This document shows, piece after piece, positions 53,290-62,613 of a stretch of DNA of 64,000 bases. How positions within the stretch are numbered: position 1 is the stretch's first letter; every line of letters begins with the position of its first letter. Source of the stretch: JACKII01 sp965222315 (lineage in GTDB: Bacteria > Pseudomonadota > Alphaproteobacteria > Bin95); contig OZ244951.1 in assembly GCA_965222315.1 (NCBI GenBank), forward strand, positions 992,001-1,056,000, read 5' to 3'. The notes under the pieces were generated by a model. The model searched no databases, was not told the origin of the DNA, and saw only the letters and a list, made by a program, of their open reading frames with translations. The position numbers were made by a program, and so were the translations under genes.

Positions 53290-53940
53290 TTAGCGAACAG
53301 AATGGCCTGAGCGCCGAATAGGGCGTCTTGCACGGGCCGAGAGGCCAAAGAGGCCCGCCAATCCAGAAGCCACGAGTATAAGAGACCCAGGCAGTGGCAC
53401 GCGACTGACCTCAATCAGGCCAGTGACGGCGATATACTCTTCGAACAACACCTGTCCGGTTTCAGGGTCTCCGATCAATACCGTCAGGTACCCGTCTCTG
53501 TCGTCGAATTGCGTACCGCCAGGCACGTCGAATCTAGAGGCGAAGTCAATGACACCATCTGGATTAAATTGGGCGAAATTCATGATTTCCGCATATCTTT
53601 CGCTTGGAATAAAATCGTCACCCAGCAACGGTGTGTCAGTCTTATAGATTAAGCCGCCAAAAACATTTGGGTCTTTCACGGTGAAGTCTGGGAGTATTGC
53701 ATTGCCGTTCAAGTTTACGGTCAATGAATCAAGCTCACCCCTAGAACCAATCCCGTTGGCCACTATAACCCCATCCAGGTTCAGATCTGTGGCGGAGAAT
53801 TCCCCGAAGAAGATGCCACCGCCTTCGAGGCCCGTCAGCGAAAATTTGAAAACATCCGCCTGGGCGCGTGCTGGCCCGAAAGCTACGATTATGGTGGCGG
53901 CCAGGACTAGCACCCATGACCCAATTTTTGACAATGACAT
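53290..53940 (-). CDS. Secreted protein with VPLPA-CTERM-like sorting tail
   Basis: 216 residues from the ATG at 53940, chosen because it places the signal peptide (WVLVLAATIIVAFGPARAQA) at the N-terminus. A beta-rich, Asp/Gly-rich body follows. The C-terminus reads SRVPLPGSLILVASGLAGLF with a basic end (ARARRPIRR): the VPLPA-CTERM pattern recognised by exosortase-like enzymes of alphaproteobacteria. It should be cleaved and placed at the cell surface or in the matrix. The function is unknown; no exosortase gene lies in the window. Confidence 0.8.
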   Translation of the reverse strand: MSLSKIGSWVLVLAATIIVAFGPARAQADVFKFSLTGLEGGGIFFGEFSATDLNLDGVIVANGIGSRGELDSLTVNLNGNAILPDFTVKDPNVFGGLIYKTDTPLLGDDFIPSERYAEIMNFAQFNPDGVIDFASRFDVPGGTQFDDRDGYLTVLIGDPETGQVLFEEYIAVTGLIEVSRVPLPGSLILVASGLAGLFGLSARARRPIRRSGHSVR

Positions 53941-54129
53941 CCTGGTATCTCCCCTCAACACTGGATACGATCGCATATATTGTAACCAACTGGGCGCAGA
54001 GGAAAAGCCTGCCATGTTGAAAAGTGAAAATAATGCTCTTTAGCAATAAGTTGGTATTTGCCCTACCTGCCAATCCGCTTTTGTGAGTGTTTGCAGTACT
54101 TGGCACGCCGAAAAGTATGAGGTCGTTAC

Positions 54130-54678
54130 ATGTTGGTCCGAAAAACCTTGCTATTCCGGGAAACCACCGAAGCCGATGTCAGTGGCAAACCGTGTGACCC
54201 CATCGTGCGGGTAGTTGCCATGGCGGTGGTGCAGAATCCGTTTGCCAGTAAGGGCTATGTCGAAGACCTTTCGCCCCTGTTCGACATGGGTGGGGCGCTG
54301 GGCGAGCAGTTGATGGCGGACGCTGTTGCCCGACTCAGTGGAGCACCCGTCAGCTATGGCAAGGGCGCTATCGTGGGCATTGCGGGTGAGATGGAGCACG
54401 GCGCGGCGCTGGTGCATCCGAAGCTTGGCGCGCCGATGCGGGCAGCGGTCGGTGGTGGCAAGGCGCTGATCCCGTCGAACGTGAAGGTTGGCGCTGTGGG
54501 CGCATCCCTCGACCTGCCGCTAGGGCACAAGGACGAGCCCTGGTCGTTCGATCATATCGACACGATCACCGTGATGCTGGGGGACGCGCCGCTGCCGGAC
54601 GAGATCGTCGTCTGCATGGCTGTCACCGATGGTCCCCGCCCGCATCCCCGCGTCGGCAAGGGCCCAACCCCGCCCTGA
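54130..54678 (+). CDS. Amino acid synthesis family protein (DUF1185)
   Basis: 182 residues. The conserved text AVVQNPFASKGYVEDLSPLF, YGKGAIVGIAGEMEHGAALV and MRAAVGGGKALIPSNVKVG is that of the DUF1185 family, whose members are annotated as amino acid synthesis proteins on thin evidence. A regular alpha/beta trimer-like fold is expected and no catalytic residues are assigned. The gene stands alone between the sorting-tail protein and a convergent acyltransferase. Confidence 0.85.
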   Translation: MLVRKTLLFRETTEADVSGKPCDPIVRVVAMAVVQNPFASKGYVEDLSPLFDMGGALGEQLMADAVARLSGAPVSYGKGAIVGIAGEMEHGAALVHPKLGAPMRAAVGGGKALIPSNVKVGAVGASLDLPLGHKDEPWSFDHIDTITVMLGDAPLPDEIVVCMAVTDGPRPHPRVGKGPTPP

Positions 54679-54701
54679 CGGACGCCGGAATGGTGCGCGC
54701 C

Positions 54702-55562
54702 TCAGCTCATCTTCATGTCGAGCAGAACGATCTCGGAATAGAGATAGTCCACATGCGCCGGTTCGATATCCCCCGGAATGTAATAGCGGGGCACGGGGAT
54801 CGGCTGGACGGCGTCGGCGTCCATGTCCGGCGGCAGGAAGCGGCGGTCGACGGAGAGCACCGCGCCCTCCGGCGGCAGCAACGCCTCTGCGATGACCCTG
54901 GCGTGGCGGGCCAGCAGGCCGTGGTCGCCCGCATACAGCACTTCATGGGTGACGTAGTCGTCATGCTTGCGCTTGACCACATAGACCAGCGGGCAGAACC
55001 CGTCCGGCGTTTCCACCGCCGCGACGCAGAGGTTCAGCCCGGCATGGTCGGCCAGGATGCGCCGGTCGCCTTCGCCCAGCACCCGGTTCAGAACGGCAGG
55101 GTCTGTGTGCACCGGCAGGCGGCGAGGCTGCGACGGACGCGGCCGCCAGAGCAGGCGCTCGCGGTCGAGCACGATCATCCCCGCCCGTTCGGCCGCGCCG
55201 GCGGCCCCACGCGCGCTGCTGAAGTTGGTGACGGCCGCTGCCGGGCCGGCGCCCGCCATCCGCATCATCTCGCTGCCGACGCCGCCGCTGCGGTAGGGCT
55301 TAAACAGATACCAGGAAGTGAGGTTCACCGTCAGCTTCACCCCTGCCGTAGTGGGCCGCTCTGCCGGCAGCATGCCGAGCACGCCGACGAGGCGGCCGCC
55401 GTCGCGGGCGGTGACGGCAAAATGATCCGCCGGTTGCGGCCAGCGCCGGGCCAGCAGGGCGCGCCAGGTGTCCAGCGGCAGGTTCGCGCGCGGAAACACC
55501 TTATGCATGAAGCGGGCGATTTCCTCGCGCTCCTCCGGCGGGGCAAAGGCGATATCGACCAT
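54702..55562 (-). CDS. GNAT-like acyltransferase paired with a deacetylase
   Basis: 286 residues; the ATG at 55562 has GAAGGAAGG close upstream. The first half has GNAT character: REEIARFMHKVFPRANLP, then a strand DHFAVTARDGGRLVGVLG and a helix with YRSGGVGSEMMRMAG. The second half is a less typical alpha/beta domain ending YLYSEIVLLDMKMS. It is 10 bases downstream of the NodB-type deacetylase gene and surely co-transcribed. Together they could remove and replace acyl groups on a cell-surface sugar. The overlapping longer frame up to 56102 is a shadow of the deacetylase gene. Confidence 0.72.
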   Translation of the reverse strand: MVDIAFAPPEEREEIARFMHKVFPRANLPLDTWRALLARRWPQPADHFAVTARDGGRLVGVLGMLPAERPTTAGVKLTVNLTSWYLFKPYRSGGVGSEMMRMAGAGPAAAVTNFSSARGAAGAAERAGMIVLDRERLLWRPRPSQPRRLPVHTDPAVLNRVLGEGDRRILADHAGLNLCVAAVETPDGFCPLVYVVKRKHDDYVTHEVLYAGDHGLLARHARVIAEALLPPEGAVLSVDRRFLPPDMDADAVQPIPVPRYYIPGDIEPAHVDYLYSEIVLLDMKMS

Positions 55563-55572
55563 GAACCTTCCT

Positions 55573-56337
55573 TCAAGCCGGACCGGTGAGTGACGCGAGG
55601 CGGAACCATTCCATCTCCGTCCGATGGCCGAGGCGCGTGAGCAACTCCTCCAGGAAGGCCCAGGCGGGCTCGTCCGTCTGGAGGTGATGGGTGGAGATGC
55701 CGGTGGGCTCGTCCGGGTCGGCGAGGCCCGTGCGGCGCTCCCGCAGATGCCGGACCAGGATTTCCAGCGTCGCCTCCGTCCCGCGGAAGGCCGCGCCACC
55801 CTTCCAGCGGATGGGGTCCATGTGAATGTTGACCTGATGGAGGCCCGGCTTCGGGCTGGCGCTCTCCCGTGCATGGCAGGTCGAGAGCAGGCGGTAGCCG
55901 AGGTCTGGCAGATGGGCGACCGTCTTGTCCCCGATGCGGTTCCAGGGTGGGACAAAAGCGGGCAGCAGGTTGGGCAATTGCGCCTCCACCAGCCGCCGCC
56001 AGCCGTCCCGCAGATCAGCGATCTGGTCATCGAGGGGCCGGTGCTGACCAACCTCCGACGCGCGGGCGCTAGGCGGCTCATGATTGAGATGCGCATAGCC
56101 ATGCTGCATCACATAAACGTCCGGGGACCGCGCCAGCCTTTCCCGGAGGCTGGTGCAAACACCCCGGGGCACGACCGCCAGATGCAGCGGTGCGCCGTGC
56201 CGCTCGGCCAGGGCAATCAGGCGTTCCAGCGCTGGCGTCGGCGCCTCGGCGTCGTCATCCCGCCACCAGAAGGTGGGAGACCGGCCTGCGCGCCGCCAGA
56301 CATCCAGTTCGCGCTCCAAATCCTGCCAAGCCGCCAT
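55573..56337 (-). CDS. NodB-like polysaccharide deacetylase family protein
   Basis: 254 residues. It opens with the metal-binding Asp pair in FWWRDDDAEAPTPAL, has the HxxxH motif in MQHGYAHLNHE, and FVPPWNRIGDKTVAHLP for the catalytic arginine/proline region. These are the three NodB motifs in a compact cytosolic-looking protein without a signal peptide. Absence of export suggests the target is a lipid-linked or nucleotide sugar rather than finished polymer. It is operonic with the GNAT-like gene downstream. Confidence 0.85.
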   Translation of the reverse strand: MAAWQDLERELDVWRRAGRSPTFWWRDDDAEAPTPALERLIALAERHGAPLHLAVVPRGVCTSLRERLARSPDVYVMQHGYAHLNHEPPSARASEVGQHRPLDDQIADLRDGWRRLVEAQLPNLLPAFVPPWNRIGDKTVAHLPDLGYRLLSTCHARESASPKPGLHQVNIHMDPIRWKGGAAFRGTEATLEILVRHLRERRTGLADPDEPTGISTHHLQTDEPAWAFLEELLTRLGHRTEMEWFRLASLTGPA

Positions 56338-56431
56338 TAGGTGATCACCCTTTCAACCACACGATCCATCGTACCCTGTCCATCCTGCCCTGTCTGATTG
56401 GTCCTGTTTGTTTTGCCCCTTCTGTCGTCCC

Positions 56432-57202
56432 CTAGACACTCCTGAATCCGCCGTCGGCCATGACGATGCCGCCGGTGACATAGGCGGCAAGGTCGCTGGC
56501 GAGGAAGATCGCCGGGCCGACGATGTCGTTTGGTTTGCCGGGGCGGCCGAGGGGGGTGTGCTGCATGATCTGGGCGATCATGCCGGGATTGTTTTCGCGG
56601 GCGGCTTTGTTCAGCGGCGTTTCGATCATGCCGGGGCCGATGGCGTTGACGCGGATGCCCTCCGGGCCCAGTTCGGCGGCCAGGGCGCGGGTGAAGCCCA
56701 GCACGCCGTGCTTCGACGTGGTGTAGGCGGCGGAATTCGGCCAGCGCACGTGCACGAAGCTCTGGATCGAGCCGATATTCACCACCCGGCCCTTGGTTGC
56801 GCGCAATTGGTCCAGGAAGGCGTGCGTGATGTTGAAGACGCCCTTGATGTTCAGGTCGATGATGTCGTCCCAGTCCTTTCGGACCTCTGCCTTGTCGTCG
56901 GTGATGGGCGTGCGCCGGTTGATGCCGGCATTGTTTACCAGCGTGGTGATCGCACCCATCTGGCTTTGCACCGAGGCGGCGGCTGCATCACAGGCTGTGG
57001 GGTCGGTGACGTCGATCTCCACGGAAATGGCCTTGCCGCCGGCGTTGGTGATCTGCTTCGCCGTGTCGGCGCCTGCGGAGGCGTTGATGTCCAATACAGC
57101 GATTGTTGCGCCTTGTGCGGCGTAGCCGAGCGCAATCGCCTCCCCAATGCCGGAGCCCGCGCCGGTGACGACGGCGATCTGCCCTTCCAACAACCCACTC
57201 AT
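56432..57202 (-). CDS. Short-chain dehydrogenase/reductase
   Basis: 256 residues from the ATG at 57202, which has AAGGAGG upstream. The cofactor motif is VTGAGSGIGEAIALG with an Asp after the second strand (VLDINAS), favouring NAD. NNAGINRR follows, and the catalytic triad lies in NIGSIQSFVHVRWPNSAAYTTSKHG. The C-terminal ASDLAAYVTGGIVMADGGF is standard. It resembles gluconate or polyol dehydrogenases of the classical SDR type; the substrate is unspecified. Confidence 0.93.
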   Translation of the reverse strand: MSGLLEGQIAVVTGAGSGIGEAIALGYAAQGATIAVLDINASAGADTAKQITNAGGKAISVEIDVTDPTACDAAAASVQSQMGAITTLVNNAGINRRTPITDDKAEVRKDWDDIIDLNIKGVFNITHAFLDQLRATKGRVVNIGSIQSFVHVRWPNSAAYTTSKHGVLGFTRALAAELGPEGIRVNAIGPGMIETPLNKAARENNPGMIAQIMQHTPLGRPGKPNDIVGPAIFLASDLAAYVTGGIVMADGGFRSV

Positions 57203-57288
57203 GCGATTTTCCTCCTTGCTAGACCAGTCCGGTCTTTTCATTACTGTCGGTACCTATTCATAGCTCAATCTTTTTCCGAGGATACCCC

Positions 57289-57900
57289 ATGGCACCCTGG
57301 CCCCCCACCGTCACGTTGGACGGAACCCACGCCCGTCTGGAACTCACCAGCCAGGCGCACGCCGCCGATCTGGCGGAGGCGTCCGCCGATGGCGAGTTGC
57401 ACAAGCTCTGGTACACGACGGTGCCTGCCGCCGATGCCGTGCCGGCGGAGATCGAGCGGCGGCTGGGCCTGCGGGAGAAGGGCTCCATGCTGCCCTTTAC
57501 GGTGATCGACAAGACGGGCGGCCCGATGGATGGCCGGGCGGTCGGCATGACCACGTTTATGAACATTGATGCCACCAACCGGCGGGTGGAGATCGGCTCT
57601 ACCTGGTACCGGCGCAGCGTTCAGCGCACGCCGATCAATACCGAGTGCAAGCTGATGCTGCTGACCCATGCATTCGAGGAGCTGGACTGCCTGGCCGTCG
57701 AACTGCGCACCCATTTCCTGAACCACCAGAGCCGCCGGGCCATCGAGCGCCTGGGCGCACGGCTGGACGGCATCCTGCGCCAGCACATGATCATGCCGAA
57801 CGGCTCGATCCGCGACACGGCGGTCTACTCCATCACCCATTATGACTGGCCTGCGGTGAAGGCCAACCTGGAGTGGGAGATGCAGAAGCCGCGGGGTTAG
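57289..57900 (+). CDS. RimJ/RimL-type GNAT acetyltransferase
   Basis: 203 residues. The text has RVEIGSTWYRRSVQRTPINT followed by LLTHAFEELDCLAVELRTHF and RRAIERLGARLDGILRQHM, the pattern of ribosomal-protein-alanine or spermidine-type GNATs, with the acetyl-CoA pyrophosphate loop around WYRRSVQRT. It probably N-acetylates a small amine or a protein N-terminus. No operon partner is evident. Confidence 0.88.
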   Translation: MAPWPPTVTLDGTHARLELTSQAHAADLAEASADGELHKLWYTTVPAADAVPAEIERRLGLREKGSMLPFTVIDKTGGPMDGRAVGMTTFMNIDATNRRVEIGSTWYRRSVQRTPINTECKLMLLTHAFEELDCLAVELRTHFLNHQSRRAIERLGARLDGILRQHMIMPNGSIRDTAVYSITHYDWPAVKANLEWEMQKPRG

Positions 57901-58051
57901 GCTTCTTTTCGCTCGATTCTTTGGCCATTGATGCATGGCGGTGCAGGCTGGTCGATTGACAGACGAATGCCAGCCGCTGCTTGCCGTGCCGGGTATGCAT
58001 GCTGGACCTTGCCGCCGCCGCCGCTATCATGGCGGGCAATCAATAACGCCT

Positions 58052-59146
58052 ATGAGAATTCGCTCCATGCTGTCCATCCCTCATGACAATCTCCGCGCGG
58101 TGTGCCGCGCCATCGCCAGTGGCGGCGGCAGTGCCGATGAAGAGGCACAGCAGGTCGCCAACAACCTGGTGGACGCCAACCTCTCCGGCCATGACAGCCA
58201 CGGCATCGGCATGTTGCCCCGCTACATCGCGTGCATCCCGACAGGCGAGTTGCAGCCCAATGCGGAGATCGAGATCGTCTCCGACGAGGGCACGACGCTG
58301 GTGATCGATGGCAAGCACGGCTATGGCCAGGTGGTCGGCAAGAAGGCGATGGAACTGGGCATAGAGCGCGCGCGCCAACACGGCGTCTGCGTCGTGGCGG
58401 TGCGGAACTCCTTCCACCTCTGCCGTATCGGCGCGTGGGGGGAGCAGTGCGCGGAGGCCGGCATGGTCTCCATGCATCATGTGAACGTGCACGGCCATGA
58501 CGGGCTGGTCGCGCCGTTCCGCGGCACGGATGCGCGCTTCACCACCAACCCCTATTGCGCGGTGATGCCAGGGACAGGCAACAACCCGCCGACGGTGCTG
58601 GATTTCGCCACCTCCATCGTTGCAGGCGGCAAGGTGCGGGTCGCCAAGAACAAGGGCGAGCAGATGCCGGACGGATACCTGCTCGACAATCAAGGCAAGC
58701 CCACCACGGACCCGAACGCCATGTACACGAGCCCCAAGGGCGCGATCCGGGCCATGGGCGAGCACAAGGGCTATGGCCTCTCTGTCATCAACGAGCTGTT
58801 CGGCGGTGTGCTGTCGGGCGGCGGTACCTGCCTGCCAGAGAACAAGCACGAGACCGATACGATCCTGAACGGGATGCTGTCGGTCATCATCGATCCCATG
58901 CGGTTGGTGACGAAGGCGTTCTTTGACTCCGAGACCGATGCCACGATCGCCCACGTCAAGGACTCGCCGCCTGCGGATCCGGCGCTGCCGGTACTGGTGC
59001 CGGGCGACCCGGAGCGGGCGACCAAGGCCGAGCGCGGTGCGGAAGGCGTGCCGGTGGACGAGGAAACCTGGGCGGAGATGGTCGGCGCGGCGGAGAGCGT
59101 CGGTATCAGCCGGGCCGAGATTGAGGCGATCGCGTTTCGGAATTAG
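58052..59146 (+). CDS. Ldh family (malate/L-lactate-type) oxidoreductase
   Basis: 364 residues if ATG 58052 is used; ATG 58067 (MLSIPHDN) is an alternative and neither has a strong ribosome binding site. The family motif LSGHDSHGIGMLPRYI is near residue 45, with the conserved catalytic His in it, followed by RNSFHLCRIGAWGEQCAEAG and KGYGLSVINELFGGVLSGGG. These NAD(P)-dependent enzymes (COG2055) act on malate, lactate, ureidoglycolate or similar 2-hydroxy acids. The substrate cannot be picked from motif. Confidence 0.92.
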   Translation: MRIRSMLSIPHDNLRAVCRAIASGGGSADEEAQQVANNLVDANLSGHDSHGIGMLPRYIACIPTGELQPNAEIEIVSDEGTTLVIDGKHGYGQVVGKKAMELGIERARQHGVCVVAVRNSFHLCRIGAWGEQCAEAGMVSMHHVNVHGHDGLVAPFRGTDARFTTNPYCAVMPGTGNNPPTVLDFATSIVAGGKVRVAKNKGEQMPDGYLLDNQGKPTTDPNAMYTSPKGAIRAMGEHKGYGLSVINELFGGVLSGGGTCLPENKHETDTILNGMLSVIIDPMRLVTKAFFDSETDATIAHVKDSPPADPALPVLVPGDPERATKAERGAEGVPVDEETWAEMVGAAESVGISRAEIEAIAFRN

Positions 59147-59252
59147 GTCTTAAGAGGGAAATGGATTAACCCTCTTGGACCTTGGATTTCGCGCCCCAAG
59201 TGTGTTGATCTCGAGTCGGGCATACGCCCGGCGACGTTCGGAGGAATCCGCA

Positions 59253-59600
59253 ATGAGACCCCGACCTGTTTCAAAAGTCTTTGGAATGCTTTGCCTCGCG
59301 GCCCTTTTGTCAACGGGAGTGGCAACAACGGGTCTCGCTGGCGGTAAGGGGCATTGTCCGCCGGGGCTTGCCAAGAAAGGCTCCTGTATTCCGCCGGGGC
59401 AGCAGAAAAAATGGGCCAAAGGCGACCGTATCCCGGACGATGTGGTTTACCGGGTAATCGTGCGGTACGACGACCGGCGTCTCCCAAAGCCTCGCCCCGG
59501 CGAAGTCTATATTGAGACGGGCCGCGATATTTATCTGATCGCGGAAGCCACGAAGCGCGTCATCGAGGCGGTCAATCTGATCGAAAAGGCCACCAATTAG
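59253..59600 (+). CDS. Small exported protein with Gly-His/Cys segment
   Basis: 115 residues from the ATG at 59253, preceded by GGAGG. A signal peptide (VFGMLCLAALLSTGVATTGLA) is followed by GGKGHCPPGLAKKGSCIPPG, then a charged stretch with YRVIVRYDDRRLPKPRPGEV. This resembles RcnB/CigR-type small periplasmic proteins found widely in alphaproteobacteria. A metal-sensing or envelope role is suspected for some relatives but not shown. Transcribed alone. Confidence 0.75.
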   Translation: MRPRPVSKVFGMLCLAALLSTGVATTGLAGGKGHCPPGLAKKGSCIPPGQQKKWAKGDRIPDDVVYRVIVRYDDRRLPKPRPGEVYIETGRDIYLIAEATKRVIEAVNLIEKATN

Positions 59601-59639
59601 CCAGCGCGCCCCGGTTCTATCCCGCCGATAGATGCCCTG

Positions 59640-60491
59640 TTAGCGGACCGGGGCGTATTCGACTTTCTTTTTGATCTCGGCCTGGGCGTCCTGGCGGGCG
59701 CGGAAGGCTTTCATCAGGCGCTCATGGTTGGCGTAAGCTTCCGGGCTTAGTTCCGCGCCGATGCGTTCCTCCGGCACGAAATGGCCGTGCCGGTCCTCGC
59801 CCCGCACCAGCATGGCGGAGCCGGGCGTTGCGCCGATGTCCTTCACATGCGCGGGAATATACGAGATGCCGAAGCCCATGCGCCGGTCGCCCGCGCGGTT
59901 AGGGTGGGAGCAGTGCACGAGCTTGGTGTGGTGCAGGCTCATTTCGCCCGCTTTCAGCGGCATGGGAACGCCGGTCTGGCCCTCGAACTGGCCGAAGATG
60001 GCCTGACCGCGCAGGATGAGGTTGTCCGGGCTGGTGTCGTCACCATGCTGGTGCCAGTCGTCCAGGTGGGTGCCGGGCAGCACGTGCATGCAGCCGGCCT
60101 CGACGCTGGCATCCGACAGCGCCACCCAGGCGGTTACGTGCAGGGCCGGGTCCAGGTAGAAGTAGGTGCCGTCCTGGTGCCACGCGATGTACTGGGGCGT
60201 GCCTGAATCCTTGATCCACATGGTGGTGTGGTAGACTAGGATATCCGGGCCGATCAGGTCCTCGACCGCGTCCAGTACGGCGGGGTGGCGTACCAGCTTG
60301 TCCGCCCAATCGAACAGCAGGTAGGACTTGGACTTCTCCGGATAGTCGAGTGTGCGGCCGGTCTTGGCCTCGAACGCTTCGATGGCGGCGCGGGCTTCGC
60401 GCACTTCCGCCGGGGTGAGCACAGGGACGGGGCAGGTGAAGCCGTCGGTCTCGTATTCCTCGATCTGGTCGATGGTCAGGCGTTTCGGCAT
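59640..60491 (-). CDS. Phytanoyl-CoA dioxygenase family protein
   Basis: 283 residues. The Fe(II)/2-oxoglutarate facial triad is visible: WHQDGTYFYLD supplies His and Asp (near residue 100-110), and LVHCSHPNRAGDRRMGFGIS supplies the distal His and the Arg that binds 2-oxoglutarate. The N-terminal EYETDGFTCPVPVLTPAEV is the typical PhyH opening. It hydroxylates an unknown acyl or small-molecule substrate. No neighbour defines the pathway. Confidence 0.9.
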   Translation of the reverse strand: MPKRLTIDQIEEYETDGFTCPVPVLTPAEVREARAAIEAFEAKTGRTLDYPEKSKSYLLFDWADKLVRHPAVLDAVEDLIGPDILVYHTTMWIKDSGTPQYIAWHQDGTYFYLDPALHVTAWVALSDASVEAGCMHVLPGTHLDDWHQHGDDTSPDNLILRGQAIFGQFEGQTGVPMPLKAGEMSLHHTKLVHCSHPNRAGDRRMGFGISYIPAHVKDIGATPGSAMLVRGEDRHGHFVPEERIGAELSPEAYANHERLMKAFRARQDAQAEIKKKVEYAPVR

Positions 60492-60618
60492 GGCTGGGCT
60501 CCCGACGAACGGCGTATAGGGTGCAGGTATGGTGCGGCGTTATAGTCGGGAGCGCAAGACAGACTGAAAGTGTGCCTGGAACAAAGTGTGCCGGGAATTT
60601 CGCCAGGGAGTGATGCCC

Positions 60619-60861
60619 ATGCCATTCGATGCGCCCGCTGAAGTGTCGGCTGAGACCGAGGCCCTGGTCTTGGACCTGGTTGAATGGATCGCGAAGGCGT
60701 CACGGCCGTATGAGGAAGTCATGGACGCCTGGCGCACGTCCTGCCCGCGTTTGCCGGTGTGGGAGACGGCCTGCGACCTGCGCTATGTGACGCGCGCGAA
60801 TGGCGAAGTGCGGGTGACGGACGACGGGATCTGCTGCTTGCAGAGGGCGGGTCGGGCTTAA
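60619..60861 (+). CDS. Short conserved hypothetical protein
   Basis: 80 residues from the ATG at 60619, picked because AGGGAG lies 8 bases upstream; ATG 60613 would be too close to it. The text LVEWIAKASRPYEEVMDAWR, then SCPRLPVWETACDLRYVTR and VRVTDDGICCLQ, is of a winged-helix-like size and resembles small conserved alphaproteobacterial proteins of unknown function. No neighbour suggests a role. Confidence 0.65.
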   Translation: MPFDAPAEVSAETEALVLDLVEWIAKASRPYEEVMDAWRTSCPRLPVWETACDLRYVTRANGEVRVTDDGICCLQRAGRA

Positions 60862-61211
60862 CCGGGATTGGTCGAGCGCGTTTTCCATATCCCGCACCGC
60901 GAGTTCCTCTCCCTGCGCTGTAGTGAGTTCGCGACCTTCTTCCTCCGCCTCCAATGACGGTTGGAGAAAAGGCGAAATCAACGAGTTGCAAAGTCCTCGC
61001 CGCCAGCCGTTGCGTTTTCCGTTGGTTGCCAGTTGCCGTTTTGTAGGCAGACTCTATCCTCTGGACCTGAAACGCCTGGATCTGTTCAGCGCCGGGCCGG
61101 AGAAGAAATGCGATGAAACCTGTATTTGCCGGTGCGTTTCGCGCACGGCCGGAAGTGCCGGAGCGGCCGGGCGAGGTGGCGTTGAATGCCCTTGGCGCTG
61201 GCTGAGCGTTG
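60862..61211. other. Intergenic region before the MFS gene
   Basis: About 350 bases without a supported gene. A 30-codon ORF (near 61110-61202) starting MKPVFAGAF lies just upstream of the MFS gene and could be a leader peptide, but there is no ribosome binding site and no family. Other frames here are shadows of nothing recognisable. Confidence 0.35.
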
Positions 61212-62507
61212 GTGACAAATACGGATTCCCGACGGTGGCAGGCGCGCCTGCCGTTCTACTATGGTTGGGTCATTATCGCCGTCGCCTTCATCACGCTGGC
61301 GGTAAGCGTGACGGCGCGGACGGCTTTCTCTCTGTTGCTGCCGCCGCTGACCGATGAGTTCGGCTGGGAGCGGGGGTTGGCGGCAGGGGCGTTTTCGTTC
61401 GGCTTCCTATTGTCGGGTGCAATTGCCCCCATGGTCGGACGGATCATGGACCGGTACGGGCCGCGGGTGGTGCTGCTCACCGGTGCGTGCCTGATGGGGG
61501 CAGGATTACTGCTCGCACCGCTGATAGAAGTGCCCTGGCACCTTTACCTGACCTTGGGCGCGCTGGTCAGTGTCGGCGTGAACCTGATGAGCTTTACCGC
61601 GCAGTCGCTCTACCTGCCGCATTGGTTCGTGCGGCGGCGGGCGTTTGCCATTGGCATTGCCTTTTCCGGTGTCGGGATCGGCGCGGTGCTGCTGTTGCCC
61701 TGGTTGCAGCTCATTATCGAACGGGAGGGATGGCGCGCCGCCTGCACCGCCATGGGGCTGGTGGTGTTTGCGGTGCTGTTGCCTATCAACCTGTTGGTGC
61801 GCAAGACGCCGGCTGACGTGGGGCTGGAGCCGGATGGCGTACGGACGCCCCCGCCGGAGAACGATGGCACTGCAGGGGCCGGCGAGGCCAAGGCGGCAGT
61901 CTGGACGGTCGGCAGCGCCATTCGGACCGGGCGGTTCTGGTGGATCGCCCTTGGGTTCTTCTGCGCGCTGTTCGCCTGGTACGCGGTGCAGGTGCATCAG
62001 ACGAAATACCTGATCGATCAGGGTTACGACCCGCTCATCGCTGCCTGGGCCCTGGGGCTGGTCAGCATTGCCGGGATACCGGGACAGATCGGTTTGGGTG
62101 CATTGTCGGACCGGATCGGGCGGGTATGGGTTTGGACGGCGTCGTGTGCGGGCTTCGCCATTTGCTACGCCTTGTTGCTGGCGATGGAGGGCTTCCCGTC
62201 GCTGCCGTTGCTCTACGTCATGGTGGGGACGCAGGGTTTCCTCGGCTACGCGCTGACCTCCGTCATGGGGCCGATTGTGGCCGAGAGCTTCGAGGGGCCG
62301 AACTATGGCGCGATCTTCGGGGCAATGACGATTGCGTTGCTGGGTGGCGGGGCCGCCGGGCCGTGGGTGGCCGGCCTCGCGTTTGACCTGACGGGCGGAT
62401 ACCGCCTGGCATTCATGCTGGCGATTGGGCTCTGTGCCGTTTCTGCGCTGGCGATATGGATTGCAGGGCCGGGGCGGGTCAATCCGGTGCCGGGGCGGCG
62501 GCGATAG
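61212..62507 (+). CDS. MFS transporter (oxalate/formate-antiporter-like)
   Basis: 431 residues from GTG 61212 (a TTG at 61209 is the other option). Twelve hydrophobic segments are visible, with the signature loop GRIMDRYGPRVVLL after segment 2 and a second LSDRIGRVWVW after segment 8. It opens with FYYGWVIIAVAFITL, typical of the monocarboxylate/oxalate-formate branch (COG2223). It likely moves an organic anion across the inner membrane; the substrate is unknown. Confidence 0.9.
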   Translation: MTNTDSRRWQARLPFYYGWVIIAVAFITLAVSVTARTAFSLLLPPLTDEFGWERGLAAGAFSFGFLLSGAIAPMVGRIMDRYGPRVVLLTGACLMGAGLLLAPLIEVPWHLYLTLGALVSVGVNLMSFTAQSLYLPHWFVRRRAFAIGIAFSGVGIGAVLLLPWLQLIIEREGWRAACTAMGLVVFAVLLPINLLVRKTPADVGLEPDGVRTPPPENDGTAGAGEAKAAVWTVGSAIRTGRFWWIALGFFCALFAWYAVQVHQTKYLIDQGYDPLIAAWALGLVSIAGIPGQIGLGALSDRIGRVWVWTASCAGFAICYALLLAMEGFPSLPLLYVMVGTQGFLGYALTSVMGPIVAESFEGPNYGAIFGAMTIALLGGGAAGPWVAGLAFDLTGGYRLAFMLAIGLCAVSALAIWIAGPGRVNPVPGRRR

Positions 62508-62613
62508 CCTGGGCGGCTTCGGCTCTGCGGCGATGTTGGACCGGGCGGTGTGGCGACAGGTTTCCTGTACGGCGCTGGATGGGATCGGCTAACAGGAGCC
62601 CCAAACTGCGGTT

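Noticed and set aside
54702..56102. 466-codon reverse ORF spanning two genes
   Set aside because: Its first 180 residues are an out-of-frame shadow of the deacetylase; the real gene starts at 55562 with its own ribosome binding site.
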